A stretch of DNA of 64,000 nt, taken from Cyclina sinensis. Its lineage: Eukaryota; Mollusca; Bivalvia; Venerida; Veneridae. The notes under the pieces are model-generated. The model saw only the letters and a program-made list of their open reading frames with translations, made no database searches and was not told where the DNA came from. Both the position numbers and the translations under genes were made by a program. Within the stretch, counting starts at the first letter, position 1, and each line of letters begins with the position of its first letter. Where the stretch lies: NCBI GenBank assembly GCA_012932295.1, contig JAAONU010000017.1, positions 1,302,001 to 1,366,000 of the forward strand. Reading direction: 5' to 3'. This document shows, in pieces, positions 39,001-43,235 of this stretch.

Positions 39001-39338
39001 CAAAAACAGCTGTGTCTTAATTTCTAACACTGACTATAAAGATATCATACAGAAATGTCTTTTAAATTGTAAACATTCCCTTCAAGATCAGAAATACTTA
39101 CTATTAACTAAAAGAATAGCTGCAAGATGTGAAAGAGTAAAATAAATATGAAATCTATCATTCTGGTAAAAAACTGTACTTTTTGCAAGTCTGTAGAAAT
39201 ATCTTGCTCAATGAAAATCTACTAGCCTTACCTGGCCCTTCGTATTGCATCAATCCAAGCATTACATTCCGACTCTGTGTCTGTCCGTAGTTCATAATTC
39301 CTTTGTCCTTCTGTCTTATACGTGATTGTGAAAATGTA
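1..39338 (-). CDS. RasGRF: RasGRF: Ras-specific guanine nucleotide-releasing factor, partial, spliced (17 exons seen)
   Basis: Spliced gene read from 39338 down to 1 and open at both ends. Exons: 39338-39232, 36680-36533, 35688-35611, 22531-22416, 20307-20170, 15339-15260, 14446-14253, 13420-13310, 12551-12434, 5814-5648, 4809-4731, 3931-3726, 3121-3039, 2486-2411, 1835-1624, 1200-968, 180-1. They total 2326 nt (about 775 residues) with no frameshift or stop. Domain order is PH1 end (1-36), coiled coil (37-111), IQ (112-135), DH (about 150-330), PH2 (about 365-515), REM (about 545-638), acidic linker (639-775). This order is specific to RasGRF proteins, which activate Rac through DH-PH and Ras through CDC25, with calmodulin binding at IQ. 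Several stretches are near-identical to the mammalian proteins as I recall them, e.g. [20 protein letters not shown] and [20 protein letters not shown]. Missing: start codon, most of PH1 and the CDC25 domain. RASGRF1 versus RASGRF2 cannot be decided and probably does not apply to an invertebrate. Confidence 0.95.
968..1200 (-). CDS. RasGRF: RasGRF exon P: regulatory linker with RRIS and DSG motifs
   Basis: A 233-bp exon with acceptor TACTTTAACAG and donor GTGAGC. It completes a lysine, then encodes 77 codons (residues 639-715), starting [20 protein letters not shown] and ending KHVDFLR. There is no domain homology here; the equivalent mammalian region is a long, poorly conserved linker between REM and CDC25. 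Visible motifs are a basic FDRVRRIS (serine 680, protein kinase A type) and [11 protein letters not shown] (691-701), which resembles a phosphodegron. Assignment rests on position, strand, splice sites and exact phase on both sides. The intron after it (181-967) has nothing I can name. Confidence 0.8.
1624..1835 (-). CDS. RasGRF: RasGRF exon O: Ras-GEF N-terminal (REM) domain
   Basis: A 212-bp exon with acceptor TTTCATTTCAG and donor GTACGT. It encodes residues 568-637, [70 protein letters not shown]. The [30 protein letters not shown] core is diagnostic of the RasGRF-type REM domain, which stabilises the CDC25 exchange domain. The intron after it (1201-1623) contains an 88-codon open stretch (1204-1470) with no family resemblance; the direct junction to the next exon keeps phase without it. 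Confidence 0.97.
2411..2486 (-). CDS. RasGRF: RasGRF exon N: lead-in to REM domain
   Basis: A 76-bp exon (acceptor CATTGCTAG, donor GTATTG). It completes an arginine codon and encodes residues 543-567, [20 protein letters not shown] then CKVPQ. The 'DDVDIxFSxTxNSCKV' element stands just before the REM domain in RasGRF. Its short length is typical of this gene. The intron after it (1836-2410) contains no feature I recognise. Confidence 0.93.
3039..3121 (-). CDS. RasGRF: RasGRF exon M: PH2-REM connector
   Basis: An 83-bp exon with acceptor TATGTTTACAG and donor GTTAGT. It encodes residues 515-541, [20 protein letters not shown] then VTMPQSV, plus two bases of an arginine codon. Mammalian RasGRF has the same arrangement, 'DISQC-x-DNIxxNxLM' followed by a 'VTVPQ' element; the family is recognisable although the spacer is divergent. 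The intron after it (2487-3038) has nothing I can name. Confidence 0.9.
3726..3931 (-). CDS. RasGRF: RasGRF exon L: last strands and C-terminal helix of PH2
   Basis: A 206-bp exon with acceptor ATGTTTCAG and a GTCAGA donor (CAG before it). It encodes residues 447-514: a serine-rich loop ([18 protein letters not shown]), then [38 protein letters not shown]. The tryptophan in the C-terminal helix (KAAWxSDISQ) is invariant in RasGRF PH2 domains. The serine-rich loop is unlike the acidic loop I recall in mammals. The intron after it (3122-3725) is featureless AT-rich sequence. Confidence 0.94.
4240..4560 (+). mobile_element. tRNA-derived SINE, copy 1
   Basis: Begins with a tRNA-like head (TTTGATCCCCGCTCC resembles a B box), then a core GGATGAGACATTAAAC, GTATCGGTGCTAGACACTGA and TGTCTCTGGAATAGTATGCT, ending in AT-rich sequence with AAACAGATAGCTAG. 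The body aligns by eye with 29345-29650 on this strand and 20925-21105 on the other. It lies inside the intron between exons K and L. Confidence 0.7.
4731..4809 (-). CDS. RasGRF: RasGRF exon K: middle of PH2
   Basis: A 79-bp exon (acceptor TTTTTGTAG, donor GTAAGT) encoding residues 420-445, [20 protein letters not shown] then FYFDED. It matches the PH2 segment that in mammals reads 'xLIDCTLLEEP', here with a different acidic tail. One base is carried into the next exon. The intron after it (3932-4730) contains a tRNA-derived SINE at about 4240-4560. Confidence 0.92.
5648..5814 (-). CDS. RasGRF: RasGRF exon J: first half of PH2
   Basis: A 167-bp exon with acceptor TTATTTTCAG and donor GTATGT. 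It completes a glycine, then encodes residues 365-419 including [40 protein letters not shown] and GRLHLAK. The [14 protein letters not shown] strand pair is the classic beta core of a PH domain following a DH domain. The intron after it (4810-5647) holds no repeat I can name. Confidence 0.94.
6774..6887. repeat. 114-bp palindromic element (MITE-like hairpin)
   Basis: TGGTCATGTAATATCAGATT on the left is matched by the reverse complement of a segment ending TATTACATGACCA on the right, with further pairing through TTATTGCAC and TTATT. Arms of about 35 bp with a few mismatches flank an inner stretch that is also partly self-complementary. No clear target duplication was found. Confidence 0.65.
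8590..10165. repeat. 51/50-bp minisatellite, about 30 units
   Basis: Tandem units built on CAATGGCAGGATCAGTGGCA. Up to about 9420 the period is 51 bp and units end GACAATGTTSTTATAAAAAC; after about 9540 most units are 50 bp and read TCATGAGAATGTTTCCACAA. Because 51 is a multiple of three, the array gives a spurious 240-codon frame at 8747-9469. A two-unit block is itself duplicated at about 8941-9150. It is intronic in RasGRF. Confidence 0.95.
11722..12081. mobile_element. 360-bp terminal-inverted-repeat element with 5-bp duplication
   Basis: The ends are CAGTGATTTTTTTTT and its near-exact complement AAAAAAAATCACTG, flanked on both sides by ACAAT (11717-11721 and 12082-12086). The interior is AT-rich with several TTCACAA blocks and no transposase frame, so it is non-autonomous. 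CAGTG ends suggest a hAT relative, but the duplication reads as 5 bp rather than 8, so the superfamily is open. Confidence 0.65.
12434..12551 (-). CDS. RasGRF: RasGRF exon I: DH-PH2 junction
   Basis: A 118-bp exon (acceptor TTTTACAG, donor GTAAGT) encoding residues 325-363, [20 protein letters not shown] then [19 protein letters not shown]. This is the long final DH helix running into PH2 and is among the most conserved parts of RasGRF; the recalled mammalian sequence differs at only a few positions. One base of a glycine codon is carried into the next exon. The following intron is 6.6 kb. Confidence 0.97.
13310..13420 (-). CDS. RasGRF: RasGRF exon H: end of catalytic DH surface
   Basis: A 111-bp exon of 37 whole codons (residues 288-324), [20 protein letters not shown] then [17 protein letters not shown]. 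It is too short to stand out as a long reading frame but is clearly coding. The 'IxRYxLxLxELLxxTP' pattern is the third conserved region of Dbl-homology domains. Acceptor ATTGACAG, donor GTAAGG. The intron after it (12552-13309) shows no named repeat. Confidence 0.96.
14253..14446 (-). CDS. RasGRF: RasGRF exon G: DH domain core
   Basis: A 194-bp exon (acceptor TACTTCCAG, donor GTAAGT) encoding residues 224-287: [64 protein letters not shown]. The [14 protein letters not shown] segment and the following helix are the core of the RasGRF DH domain. PMHQ joins IPRY in the next exon, the usual 'xPMxxIPRY' element of Dbl domains. The intron after it (13421-14252) shows no repeat I can name. Confidence 0.97.
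14971..15022. repeat. (ATA)n microsatellite
   Basis: An uninterrupted ATA/AAT run to 15000, followed by an imperfect continuation. Intronic; no coding meaning. Confidence 0.9.
15260..15339 (-). CDS. RasGRF: RasGRF exon F: DH domain
   Basis: An 80-bp exon with acceptor TTTTTTTAG and donor GTAAGT. It completes the split serine, then gives 26 codons, [20 protein letters not shown] and WPTLVL (residues 197-222), and leaves one base of a glycine codon. The segment corresponds to the second part of the DH domain of RasGRF. The intron after it (14447-15259) contains a poly-T run near 14677-14697 and an (ATA)n microsatellite. Confidence 0.95.
15486..15545 (+). repeat. Dispersed repeat fragment, 'ggtctg(c/t)actgg..gcaaaggc' family
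   Basis: Contains TTGGTCTGTACTGGCGCAAA, which matches the better preserved copy at 25160-25270 (CTTGGTCTGCACTGGTCGCA). A third member is at 20676-20790. All three lie in the same orientation in RasGRF introns. Confidence 0.5.
16440..17430. repeat. 54-bp minisatellite, about 18 units
   Basis: Units of 54 bp with the constant block GAGCACACTGGGCTCAAATG then AGCTAACAAGAGG, followed by a variable part of two main kinds (GTTATAACGTATGTGTATCA or GCAAAAATGTCTGTGTATCA). The 18-codon period makes long minus-strand frames that repeat [13 protein letters not shown]; these are by-products. Intronic in RasGRF. Confidence 0.95.
18041..19299. mobile_element. hAT-type non-autonomous transposon with 8-bp target duplication
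   Basis: Starts TAGGGATGTCAACGAATA and ends with the complement of TAGGGATGTCAGCGAGTA. Both sides carry the identical 8-mer TTTAAAAT (18033-18040 and 19300-19307), the hallmark duplication of hAT elements. Sub-terminal regions are full of GTATCCGGATA-type motifs in both orientations, as expected of hAT transposase binding sites. The 1.26-kb interior has no transposase-like frame. The perfect duplication indicates a fairly recent insertion into the intron between exons E and F. Confidence 0.9.
19440..19620 (+). mobile_element. Possible tRNA-like SINE fragment
   Basis: TTTGAGTGCTAGACTTGCAA followed by CTTGCTTGAACCTGTCTGAG has the anticodon-arm and B-box look of a decayed tRNA head. No clear tail or second copy was aligned, so this is weak. 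Confidence 0.35.
19675..19860. repeat. Short tandem array, 'accaaaccagaaaaa' core
   Basis: ACCAAACCAGAAAAAA appears three times with a further degenerate copy (ACCAAACTAATCA), separated by GGTAAAACTGG-type spacers. Intronic. Confidence 0.8.
20170..20307 (-). CDS. RasGRF: RasGRF exon E: first part of DH (RhoGEF) domain
   Basis: A 138-bp exon (acceptor AAATTTCAG, donor GTATAG) encoding residues 151-195, [15 protein letters not shown], then [20 protein letters not shown] and NSIFLN. This holds the first conserved region of the Dbl-homology domain (E-x-x-Y-x-x-x-L) that contacts Rho-family GTPases. The stretch after LRPL is almost identical to mammalian RasGRF. The split serine codon at the donor is completed by the next exon. 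Confidence 0.97.
20370..20550. repeat. Imperfect ATC/CAT microsatellite
   Basis: Dense CATCATCAT and ATTATCATC runs interrupted by CAACAA. It ends about 60 bp before the acceptor side of exon E, in the intron between exons D and E. Confidence 0.85.
20676..20790 (+). repeat. Dispersed repeat, same family as 25160-25270
   Basis: Reads GGTCAGACTGCACGGATGTG then CAGGCTGGCCTGGCTCTATA and GCAAAGGC, aligning by eye with the copy at 25160-25270. I recognise this type as common in bivalve sequence. Confidence 0.6.
20925..21105 (-). mobile_element. SINE copy 2, inverted, lacking its tRNA head
   Basis: On the minus strand it reads GGATGAGACGTTAAAAAGAG, CCCATGTATCAGTGCTACAC and TTCTCTGGAATGGGATGCTT, matching the core of the SINEs at 4240 and 29345. 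The head region expected upstream is not recognisable, so it is 5' truncated or diverged. Confidence 0.7.
21800..22110. repeat. Bivalve-type 'ccttgacctctc' interspersed repeat, about 1.5 units
   Basis: TTCTTCCATGCATGGAGAAG..ATGGCCC recurs about 160 bp later as TCCTTCCATGCACAGAGAAG..ATGGCCC. Between them lie CACTGTGACCTTGACCTCTC and GGTCTTGCACACGACACACC. I have seen this arrangement widely in bivalve genomes; its origin is not known to me. Confidence 0.7.
22416..22531 (-). CDS. RasGRF: RasGRF exon D: IQ motif and start of DH region
   Basis: A 116-bp exon (residues 112-149 plus 2 bases) with acceptor ATTTTGCAG and donor GTAAAA. It begins [15 protein letters not shown], a good IQ motif (VQxxxRGxxxRR) that in RasGRF binds calmodulin and makes the exchange factor calcium responsive. 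It continues [14 protein letters not shown] and into IVF, the lead-in to the DH domain. The 2.1-kb intron after it (20308-22415) holds a bivalve-type repeat (21800-22110), a minus-strand SINE, a dispersed-repeat copy and an ATC microsatellite. Confidence 0.95.
24512..24600. repeat. Tandem duplication, about 40 bp x 2
   Basis: ACCAGTCTGAAATTTTAAAA..TTTGTAACAGATGAACA is followed directly by a copy with three changes. Intronic. Confidence 0.8.
25160..25270 (+). repeat. Dispersed repeat, best copy of the family
   Basis: Contains GTGCAGACCACTAATCAGTC, CATGGCTGTGCAGGCTAATC and TTGGTCTGCACTGGTCGCAA, then AGGCAGAATCAACTGCC. Same orientation as 15486 and 20676. A widespread bivalve repeat type by my recollection; no transposon ends visible. 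Confidence 0.65.
26437..26528. repeat. 46-bp direct tandem duplication
   Basis: GTCAAAGACATCTTTTTGTA through CCACAATATTCAAA is repeated immediately with only about two changes, implying a recent local duplication. Intronic. Confidence 0.9.
27430..28130. repeat. Highly degenerate tandem array, roughly 70-90-bp period
   Basis: Variants of CAAAATATACACTGTATTAC followed by CTCCTGAT and TATGC.ATACACA recur near 27455, 27610, 27690, 27755, 27830 and 28095. Spacing is irregular, so this is an old decayed array. Intronic. Confidence 0.6.
28530..29310 (+). repeat. Unnamed dispersed repeat, copy 1, with nested insertion
   Basis: The outer parts (28530-28663 and 29095-29310) align with 31860-32215 and 37800-38185: AAAATCATG, ATTACCTGATGTCAAGGCGT, TTTTTCGGTGGACAGC, TATTCCAAA and TTTATGTTCTTTAAATTATC. 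The roughly 430-bp middle is absent from the other copies and has inverted ends (ATTAAAGCGACTGACT and AGTCAGTTGCTTTAAT), so it is a later inserted MITE. The exact insertion boundaries are uncertain. Confidence 0.6.
29345..29650 (+). mobile_element. tRNA-derived SINE, copy 3
   Basis: A tRNA-like head (GATCAGTGGTCCAGTGGTAC, B-box-like AATCGATCCCCCCACTCC) precedes a core with GATGTTAAACCGAGGTCCCA, TGTCTCTGGAATCGGATACT and TATCTTGCACTATCCCCCAC. It ends AAACTGATAGATAG. The body aligns with 4240-4560 and the reverse strand of 20925-21105. Confidence 0.75.
30512..31602. mobile_element. GC-rich, TA-flanked MITE with long inverted ends
   Basis: Left end CAGTACACGCAGCGCGGACT and right end its exact complement, each flanked by TA (30510-30511 and 31603-31604). 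CAGT ends plus a TA duplication point to the Tc1/mariner group. Inverted similarity continues imperfectly for about 170 bp (30512-30690 against 31425-31602), and these arms are strikingly CpG- and GC-rich against an AT-rich interior. No transposase frame, so non-autonomous. Intronic in RasGRF. Confidence 0.85.
31740..31850. repeat. Roughly 60-bp imperfect tandem duplication
   Basis: A CAGAAATTTTTTATTGCAAT..GTAGGAACAATGG unit is followed by AACAAAAATTTATTATTGCA..GTAGGACCAATGG. Intronic. Confidence 0.6.
31860..32215 (+). repeat. Unnamed dispersed repeat, copy 2 (uninterrupted)
   Basis: Contains ATTACCAAGTGTCAAGGTGT, ACTAATATTAGTCTTTACAC, TTTTTGAGTGGACGGTCATT and ATGTTCTTCTTCCTTTAAAC. It lacks the middle block found in the copy at 28530-29310, so it shows the pre-insertion state of that site. 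Confidence 0.6.
33365..33665. other. Cluster of CACATG motifs
   Basis: CACATG occurs at least seven times, four of them in 33625-33665 (TCACATGGTCACATGGTGTG then TCACATGACATGGTCACATG). CACATG fits the E-box pattern CANNTG, but repeated TCACATGG blocks and a related CATATGGTTTACTCATCAATC copy of an earlier line suggest a decayed tandem array. Function not supported. Confidence 0.4.
34825..35227. mobile_element. PIF/Harbinger-like MITE with TTA target duplication
   Basis: Left end GGCCTAGAATAAATTATTGT, right end the near complement (reads GGCCTAAAATAAAATATTGT in reverse), both followed by TTGTTTCC. TTA flanks both sides (34822-34824 and 35228-35230). A 3-bp TWA duplication and GGCC ends fit PIF/Harbinger. 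403 bp, AT-rich, no frame. It sits about 380 bp from exon C. Confidence 0.8.
35611..35688 (-). CDS. RasGRF: RasGRF exon C: basic/acidic spacer before IQ
   Basis: A 78-bp exon of 26 whole codons (residues 86-111), [20 protein letters not shown] then IKKIKK. Acceptor TATTTCAG, donor GTATAT. The IKKIKK end immediately before the IQ motif is a RasGRF signature. An alternative acceptor six bases further in (CTGCAG) would remove two residues and keep the frame. The next intron is 13 kb, the longest complete one in the window. Confidence 0.9.
36304..36557 (-). repeat. Tandem triplication across exon B's splice donor
   Basis: Three units of about 80-87 bp: 36304-36390, 36391-36470 and 36471-36557. 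Shared blocks on the plus strand are CC.TATGTTC.GGTAAGC, GGAAACAAAA, AAGATTTATA and GGCTTTGAGTTTCTTAA. The third unit covers the true end of exon B (36533) and its donor. The first unit keeps an intact exon-like end and donor (GCAGAG then GTATGA, at 36363/36364); the middle unit has a damaged one. Reading on from exon B meets an in-frame TAA just after the true donor. Confidence 0.8.
36533..36680 (-). CDS. RasGRF: RasGRF exon B: coiled coil after PH1
   Basis: A 148-bp exon with acceptor CTTGCAG and donor GTATAA. Its first base completes a serine codon, then 49 codons follow (residues 37-85) beginning [15 protein letters not shown] and ending VKKLKAE. It is rich in E, K, Q and L with heptad-like spacing, matching the coiled coil between PH1 and IQ in RasGRF. 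The last roughly 25 bp of the exon, its donor and adjacent intron sequence are repeated twice more just downstream in the intron (36304-36470), which leaves a decoy donor. The intron after it (35689-36532) holds only those copies as far as I can see. Confidence 0.93.
36845..37015. repeat. Mollusc-type interspersed repeat, 'ttggggtttaac' element
   Basis: TTTTTATTGGGGTTTAACAC, then GGCAGTCAGTCCACC, GTTCCCAGGTATCC and GTAAGTAACTGACTGCTTCC. This matches, from memory, a very common molluscan repeat with the same order of blocks. Degenerate and partial. Confidence 0.5.
37050..37695. repeat. 26-bp minisatellite, about 24 units
   Basis: Near-perfect units of TAATGTGATGGAACACTTTT followed by GACTAA or GAGTAA. 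Units vary mostly in the last six bases. Short minus-strand frames ([12 protein letters not shown] repeats) are by-products. Intronic, between exons A and B. Confidence 0.95.
37800..38185 (+). repeat. Unnamed dispersed repeat, copy 3
   Basis: Carries AAAATCATGTAAATCATGGT, TATTGATGGTGTCAGAC, TTTTTGGGTGGATAGCCATT and AATTATGTTCTTCTTTAAAG, aligning by eye with 31860-32215 and the outer parts of 28530-29310. Confidence 0.6.
38322..38402. repeat. Perfect 22-bp inverted repeat with 37-bp loop
   Basis: 38322-38343 (starting AAACATCGTTGGATACCCAC) is the exact reverse complement of 38381-38402. Pairing stops abruptly on both sides. It lies in the intron between exons A and B. It could be a foldback remnant or a hairpin RNA; nothing in the sequence decides. 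Confidence 0.9.
39232..39338 (-). CDS. RasGRF: RasGRF exon A: C-terminal half of PH1 domain
   Basis: A 107-bp exon of 35 codons plus 2 bases. It follows an acceptor (TATATTTTCAG) and ends at a GTAAGG donor. It encodes [19 protein letters not shown] then [15 protein letters not shown]. This is the last beta strands and C-terminal helix of a pleckstrin-homology domain; the helix tryptophan is the conserved one of the PH fold. In RasGRF1/2 the same segment precedes the coiled coil, as here. It starts in phase 0, so the missing upstream exon must end on a whole codon. This is the most upstream exon I can support firmly. The intron after it (36681-39231) holds a dispersed repeat, a 22-bp inverted repeat and a 26-bp minisatellite. 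Confidence 0.9.
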
Positions 39339-39899
39339 CTGAAAATATAAAGAGAAAAAGATGTTTTTAATTCTTGAAAATAAAATGTGAAATGACAAAA
39401 TTTACTTAACCTTTGAATATGTTAACTGCATTTATTTCTCCTGGTTTCATTAATTTATTTATAACTAGAACACACTGTAACAGGACTGAGATCTCAAGAC
39501 TTGGTTCTATTGGTAAGAAATCTGTCCACTATTTTACAGTATATTGCAGATCCTAGTTTTTTTCCCCAAATGCAAATTGTGTATCCATGTTTGCACAACA
39601 CACACAGCTTTTGTTTTGCAATTCTACACAGGAAACAATCACTGTTTCTAAATAAAACACACAGGTGTCACATCTTCCAAATCACTGTCTTTTTCTTAGA
39701 ATAAGTACTAAAAAGATAGGATCTATAAAAGCGATAGCTGTCCGTAAGACAACACACTTAACTATTCATGGCTGATTAGTTTAAAGGTGCATGTGAAATA
39801 TACAGGCAACATTGTGATAAAAAAGCACTTTGACCAAGGCCTTTGACCCAAAAAGCAAAAGGAAACATCGTTTATGTGGGGCAAGTCCAGGTGCGATTT

Positions 39900-40330
39900 T
39901 TAATGTAGGGAGATGTTTAGACAAGCAAGTTATGATCTGGAGACTGATTTCTTATGTGAGTTATGTCTATCCACTGTGACCTTGACCCGGTCACCCCCAA
40001 ATCAAAAGTGATCATCCTTGATAAATTTGAAGTCCATGAGTAAGTTTTCTGACAGACTGGAGATACAGAAAACAAGGTATGGTCCCCAGTTTCCTTATTT
40101 CCAGGCATTGTGACCTTGACCTTTGACGGTATGACCTAAAATCAATAGGGATCCACCTAGATTGGGTTGAAGTACATGTGTAAGTTTTCATGCAGAGCAA
40201 TGGTGATGAGAGCAATTTATGGTCTGGAAAGGACTGTGTCTATGACCAAATAGACAAACTGACAGCCAGATGGGCAAGCTATTTCCAGCATACCCCAACA
40301 ACTTTGTCCCCGGGGGGTATAATAATCATA
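39900..40330. repeat. Bivalve-type 'gtgaccttgacc' repeat
   Basis: CACTGTGACCTTGACCCGGT and CATTGTGACCTTGACCTTTG head two related units of about 130-150 bp, each followed by CCTTGATAAATTTGAAG- or CCTAGATTGGGTTGAAG-type blocks. It ends near ACTGACAGCCAGATGGGCAA and TCCCCGGGGGGTATAATAAT. Familiar to me as a widespread bivalve repeat. Confidence 0.65.
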
Positions 40331-40339
40331 ATTGATTTC

Positions 40340-41045
40340 TAAGAAATATGCACAACAGTGAGTTGCAGACAGAAGTTAATCATAATTTCCTAGTCAAAAA
40401 AGGGTCATAATTTGCATTACATTAGGTCAAGAGTGGTGTAGCTTTTTTTTAATGCCCATAAAGACCTTGGTGAAGTATTTAAATAAAAATCGTATTTGTT
40501 TATAAAAATATATGCTTCATAGTCAATTTTAAGCAATACTGTAATTTTTTTTTTTTTGCACACAAAACCTTAACCAAAATGTCTAAGTTAGAAAGGGGTA
40601 ATACCAAACGATAAATTCTGCCAAGAGTTATCTTACTTGGAGTTCTGATGTCCCTTAACATCTTTATTAGATGTCAAGTCAATCATATTAATGATTGCTG
40701 AGAAATAGGCATACAATGTAATAGTAACTTGCACACAAAACTTTAACCAAGATTTCGAAGTGAAAAAAGGCCATAGTTTTCCTTAAATTTGGTCAAGAGT
40801 TATCTAACTTGTTTGCAAAATTTTAACCAAGCTTTCTAAGTCAAATAAGGGCCATGATTTACATGAGATTTGGTCATGAGTTATCTAACTTGTTTGTTTT
40901 AATGCCCCTGAAGATATTAGTGAAGTATTAAACCACTAAACATTGCTGGGTTAATAAGATATATGCATGATAATAACTTGCATGCAAGTAATTAACCAAG
41001 GTGTGACACTGCCAATGCCGACCCCAGGGTGAGTAGAATACCTTG
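40340..41045. repeat. Degenerate tandem units, 'aaccttaaccaa..gtctaagtcaa' repeat
   Basis: Units of roughly 200 bp with CACACAAAACYTTAACCAAR, TCTAAGT, AAGGGCCATGATTTACATGA, TTGGTCATGAGTTATCTAAC and TAATGCCCCTGAAGATATTA. It closes with AACCAAGGTGTGACACTGCC and ACCCCAGGGTGAGTAGAATA, an ending I associate with a common bivalve interspersed repeat. Confidence 0.65.
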
Positions 41046-41576
41046 ACTTAATTTGTACAGTCGAGCTGAAAATGCCTTTACAGCAAAGTAGATAAAAAGG
41101 TAAAGTGTATAGTTTTGATATTTCTCACTGAATAGTAATCAATGATACTTGTATTCAAGTCTTACATAAAATAAAGGTATTTTTAAAATATGCATTAAAA
41201 TTTCCTTCAGCGGTTGACTCTAGCAACTTAAAATATATATGCTTTATTTTAAACATTTTGAAAATGTTCAGTGTTATTCATGCCTAATGAGAAAAGTACA
41301 TGTAGAAATAATAATGATAATAATAATGATAATCTGTAAATAAATACGTGTCCGACGGATTCAATCAATTAATCATGAATCAATCATCTTCTAAATGCTT
41401 TCTTTTGTTTTATTTTATTCATAGAAATCATTTTTTCGTCTTTCTGCTACTGCACTAAATTTCACTAAGGCTGGGTTAACTTATAATAAAAAAAACCGAA
41501 TTTATACAAAATCGACAGGCACTTCTTCAAGTAAAATTGAAAAGTTTCAGTTCAGCATACACATTTCATTTAACAC

Positions 41577-41777
41577 CACAGGTGTTTGGCACATACCTAT
41601 GATAGTATTTAGCAGTACCTAGTCATTCCTGGACATACATTCTCCTCATTTGCAATAATATAGATTAAGAAATATAATTCTATTTTCAGTGTATATATAC
41701 AATATTAAGGGTGGAAACTTGTATGGGAATGACAAGATACTCCTTATATAATCCTAGGTATGTGCCAAACACCTGTG
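41577..41777. mobile_element. 201-bp hAT-type MITE with 8-bp target duplication
   Basis: Perfect inverted ends of about 23 bp, starting CACAGGTGTTTGGCACATAC on each strand. The identical 8-mer TTTAACAC flanks both sides (41569-41576 and 41778-41785). Inverted similarity continues loosely inside. Non-autonomous; no frame. The intact ends suggest it is not old. Confidence 0.9.
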
Positions 41778-41897
41778 TTTAACACCCGGCAAAAAGGTCG
41801 GTGCTATATAACTACTACAAATCGTAACAAGTGTCACTTTTTTAATCCAATCGTAACAACTCGGCCTTTTCCGACAACTTCGTATAAAGACTTTATT

Positions 41898-41919
41898 GAA
41901 GTCGCCCGAGGTGTTCCGA
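41898..41919 (+). repeat. 22-bp block shared in inverted orientation with 63887-63908
   Basis: GAAGTCGCCCGAGGTGTTCC followed by GA occurs here and, reverse complemented, at 63887-63908; flanking bases (ACTT(T)ATT) also match. Likely two fragments of one dispersed element that I cannot name. Confidence 0.7.
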
Positions 41920-43094
41920 ATGTTTTTTTAATCTTTTCTACTTTTTAGGCTTCATAACACTAAATTAAAGTCTGCTTTACGCTTGCGTAAAGATATTTGT
42001 CATCAGAGATTTAAAGACTTTCTTGCAGAAAATTGATAAATTATCAATGAACGATTTCTTGTTGCTAACCAAACTAAAACGGACAATTTTCTGTTGTTGC
42101 TAATCAAACTAAACTGAATAATCTTTTATTGCGACTCTATTTACTTTACTCTAATGTCTCTAATGCACAGACGGAAATCATTAGATCTGACATCTGCACT
42201 CATGTTTGTAAATTACTGTAGACAAAGGTATTGTGCAGACACAATGATTTTACAGACTGCAGCAATATCATTAAGTTTTTGTAAACGAGGGAAATTGCGA
42301 ACTGAAAAATTTCTATCAGAGAGACATGAAAATGCAGAAATTTAAACTGTCTCTTGTTGACTGTCCATTAGTTGAACTAACACAGATTTCGTCAGTTTTG
42401 CTTTAGGCAAAATCCATTAAACAAGTGGAGATTTTGCCAAACAGAAAATGACTTTAGTAGGCCTTTTTTCCTAAGATCGCATCAAATCAGTTTGACTACC
42501 GTAGACTGTTCAGTAAAACCTTTGTTTTGCGCACACAAAATACTGTACATGGGTCCGTGGAAAGCAAAATTTCCAAAAGAACATTTGTATCTCTCATACA
42601 TTAAATCAATTTTTGTTGTCATCAGTGGGGAAACGTAAAACATTTATGTAGTACACTTTTATTTCAGTCATGTTATTTTCAGCCACATGTGTTATTGAGT
42701 AGTACCGCTGCTACGGACACTCAATATCAGAAGCCGAAATCTAAAATTTAGAACAAAAAAAAAATCTTGACTTATCCGTTATCAAAACCACTTTTTGACT
42801 GGTCTTAGTGGAAAAACTTCGCTGAATTTTGAATGTGGTATGATAAGGACCGCAAATGCGGCTTGATACCAAATATACAATTTGCTTATATGGAGTGTGA
42901 AGGCAAACTGATTGAACAATGCATATAAAATATTCAATAACGATCGTTCAAGAGTTTGTGTTAAGTAAGAGCAGCTTTCTGTTGCTAACTTTCTTGTTCA
43001 GCTGGTAAGTTTTAGCGGTTCAATCAGTCAAACGTAAGAATGAAGTTCTAAATGTATCTATAATTAGAGTTTATCTGTTGTCGTTTTCGGCTGC

Positions 43095-43235
43095 CCATGT
43101 AAACCTTGTTGAGTAATTTGAAGTAGTTGTCGTGAGGCAAAGCGTCGGACTCCCGATCCGGAGGGCGTTGCTTCGAACCCCATCAGGGGTAAGATTCTCC
43201 AGTCCTCACTTTCAGGGCGGGTACTTGTTTCCCGA
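43095..43235 (+). mobile_element. tRNA-derived SINE, different family
   Basis: GTCGTGAGGCAAAGCGTCGG, ACTCCCGATCCGGAGGGCGT and GCTTCGAACCCCATCAGG have the layout of a tRNA (A-box-like, anticodon arm, B box GTTCGANCCC with one change) followed by CTTTCAGGGCGGGTACTTGT. The body does not match the SINEs at 4240, 20925 or 29345. Pairing is too poor for a working tRNA. Confidence 0.6.

Noticed and set aside
43095..43235. A functional tRNA gene
   Set aside because: A and B boxes are recognisable but the acceptor and D stems do not pair, and the sequence continues into a SINE-like body.
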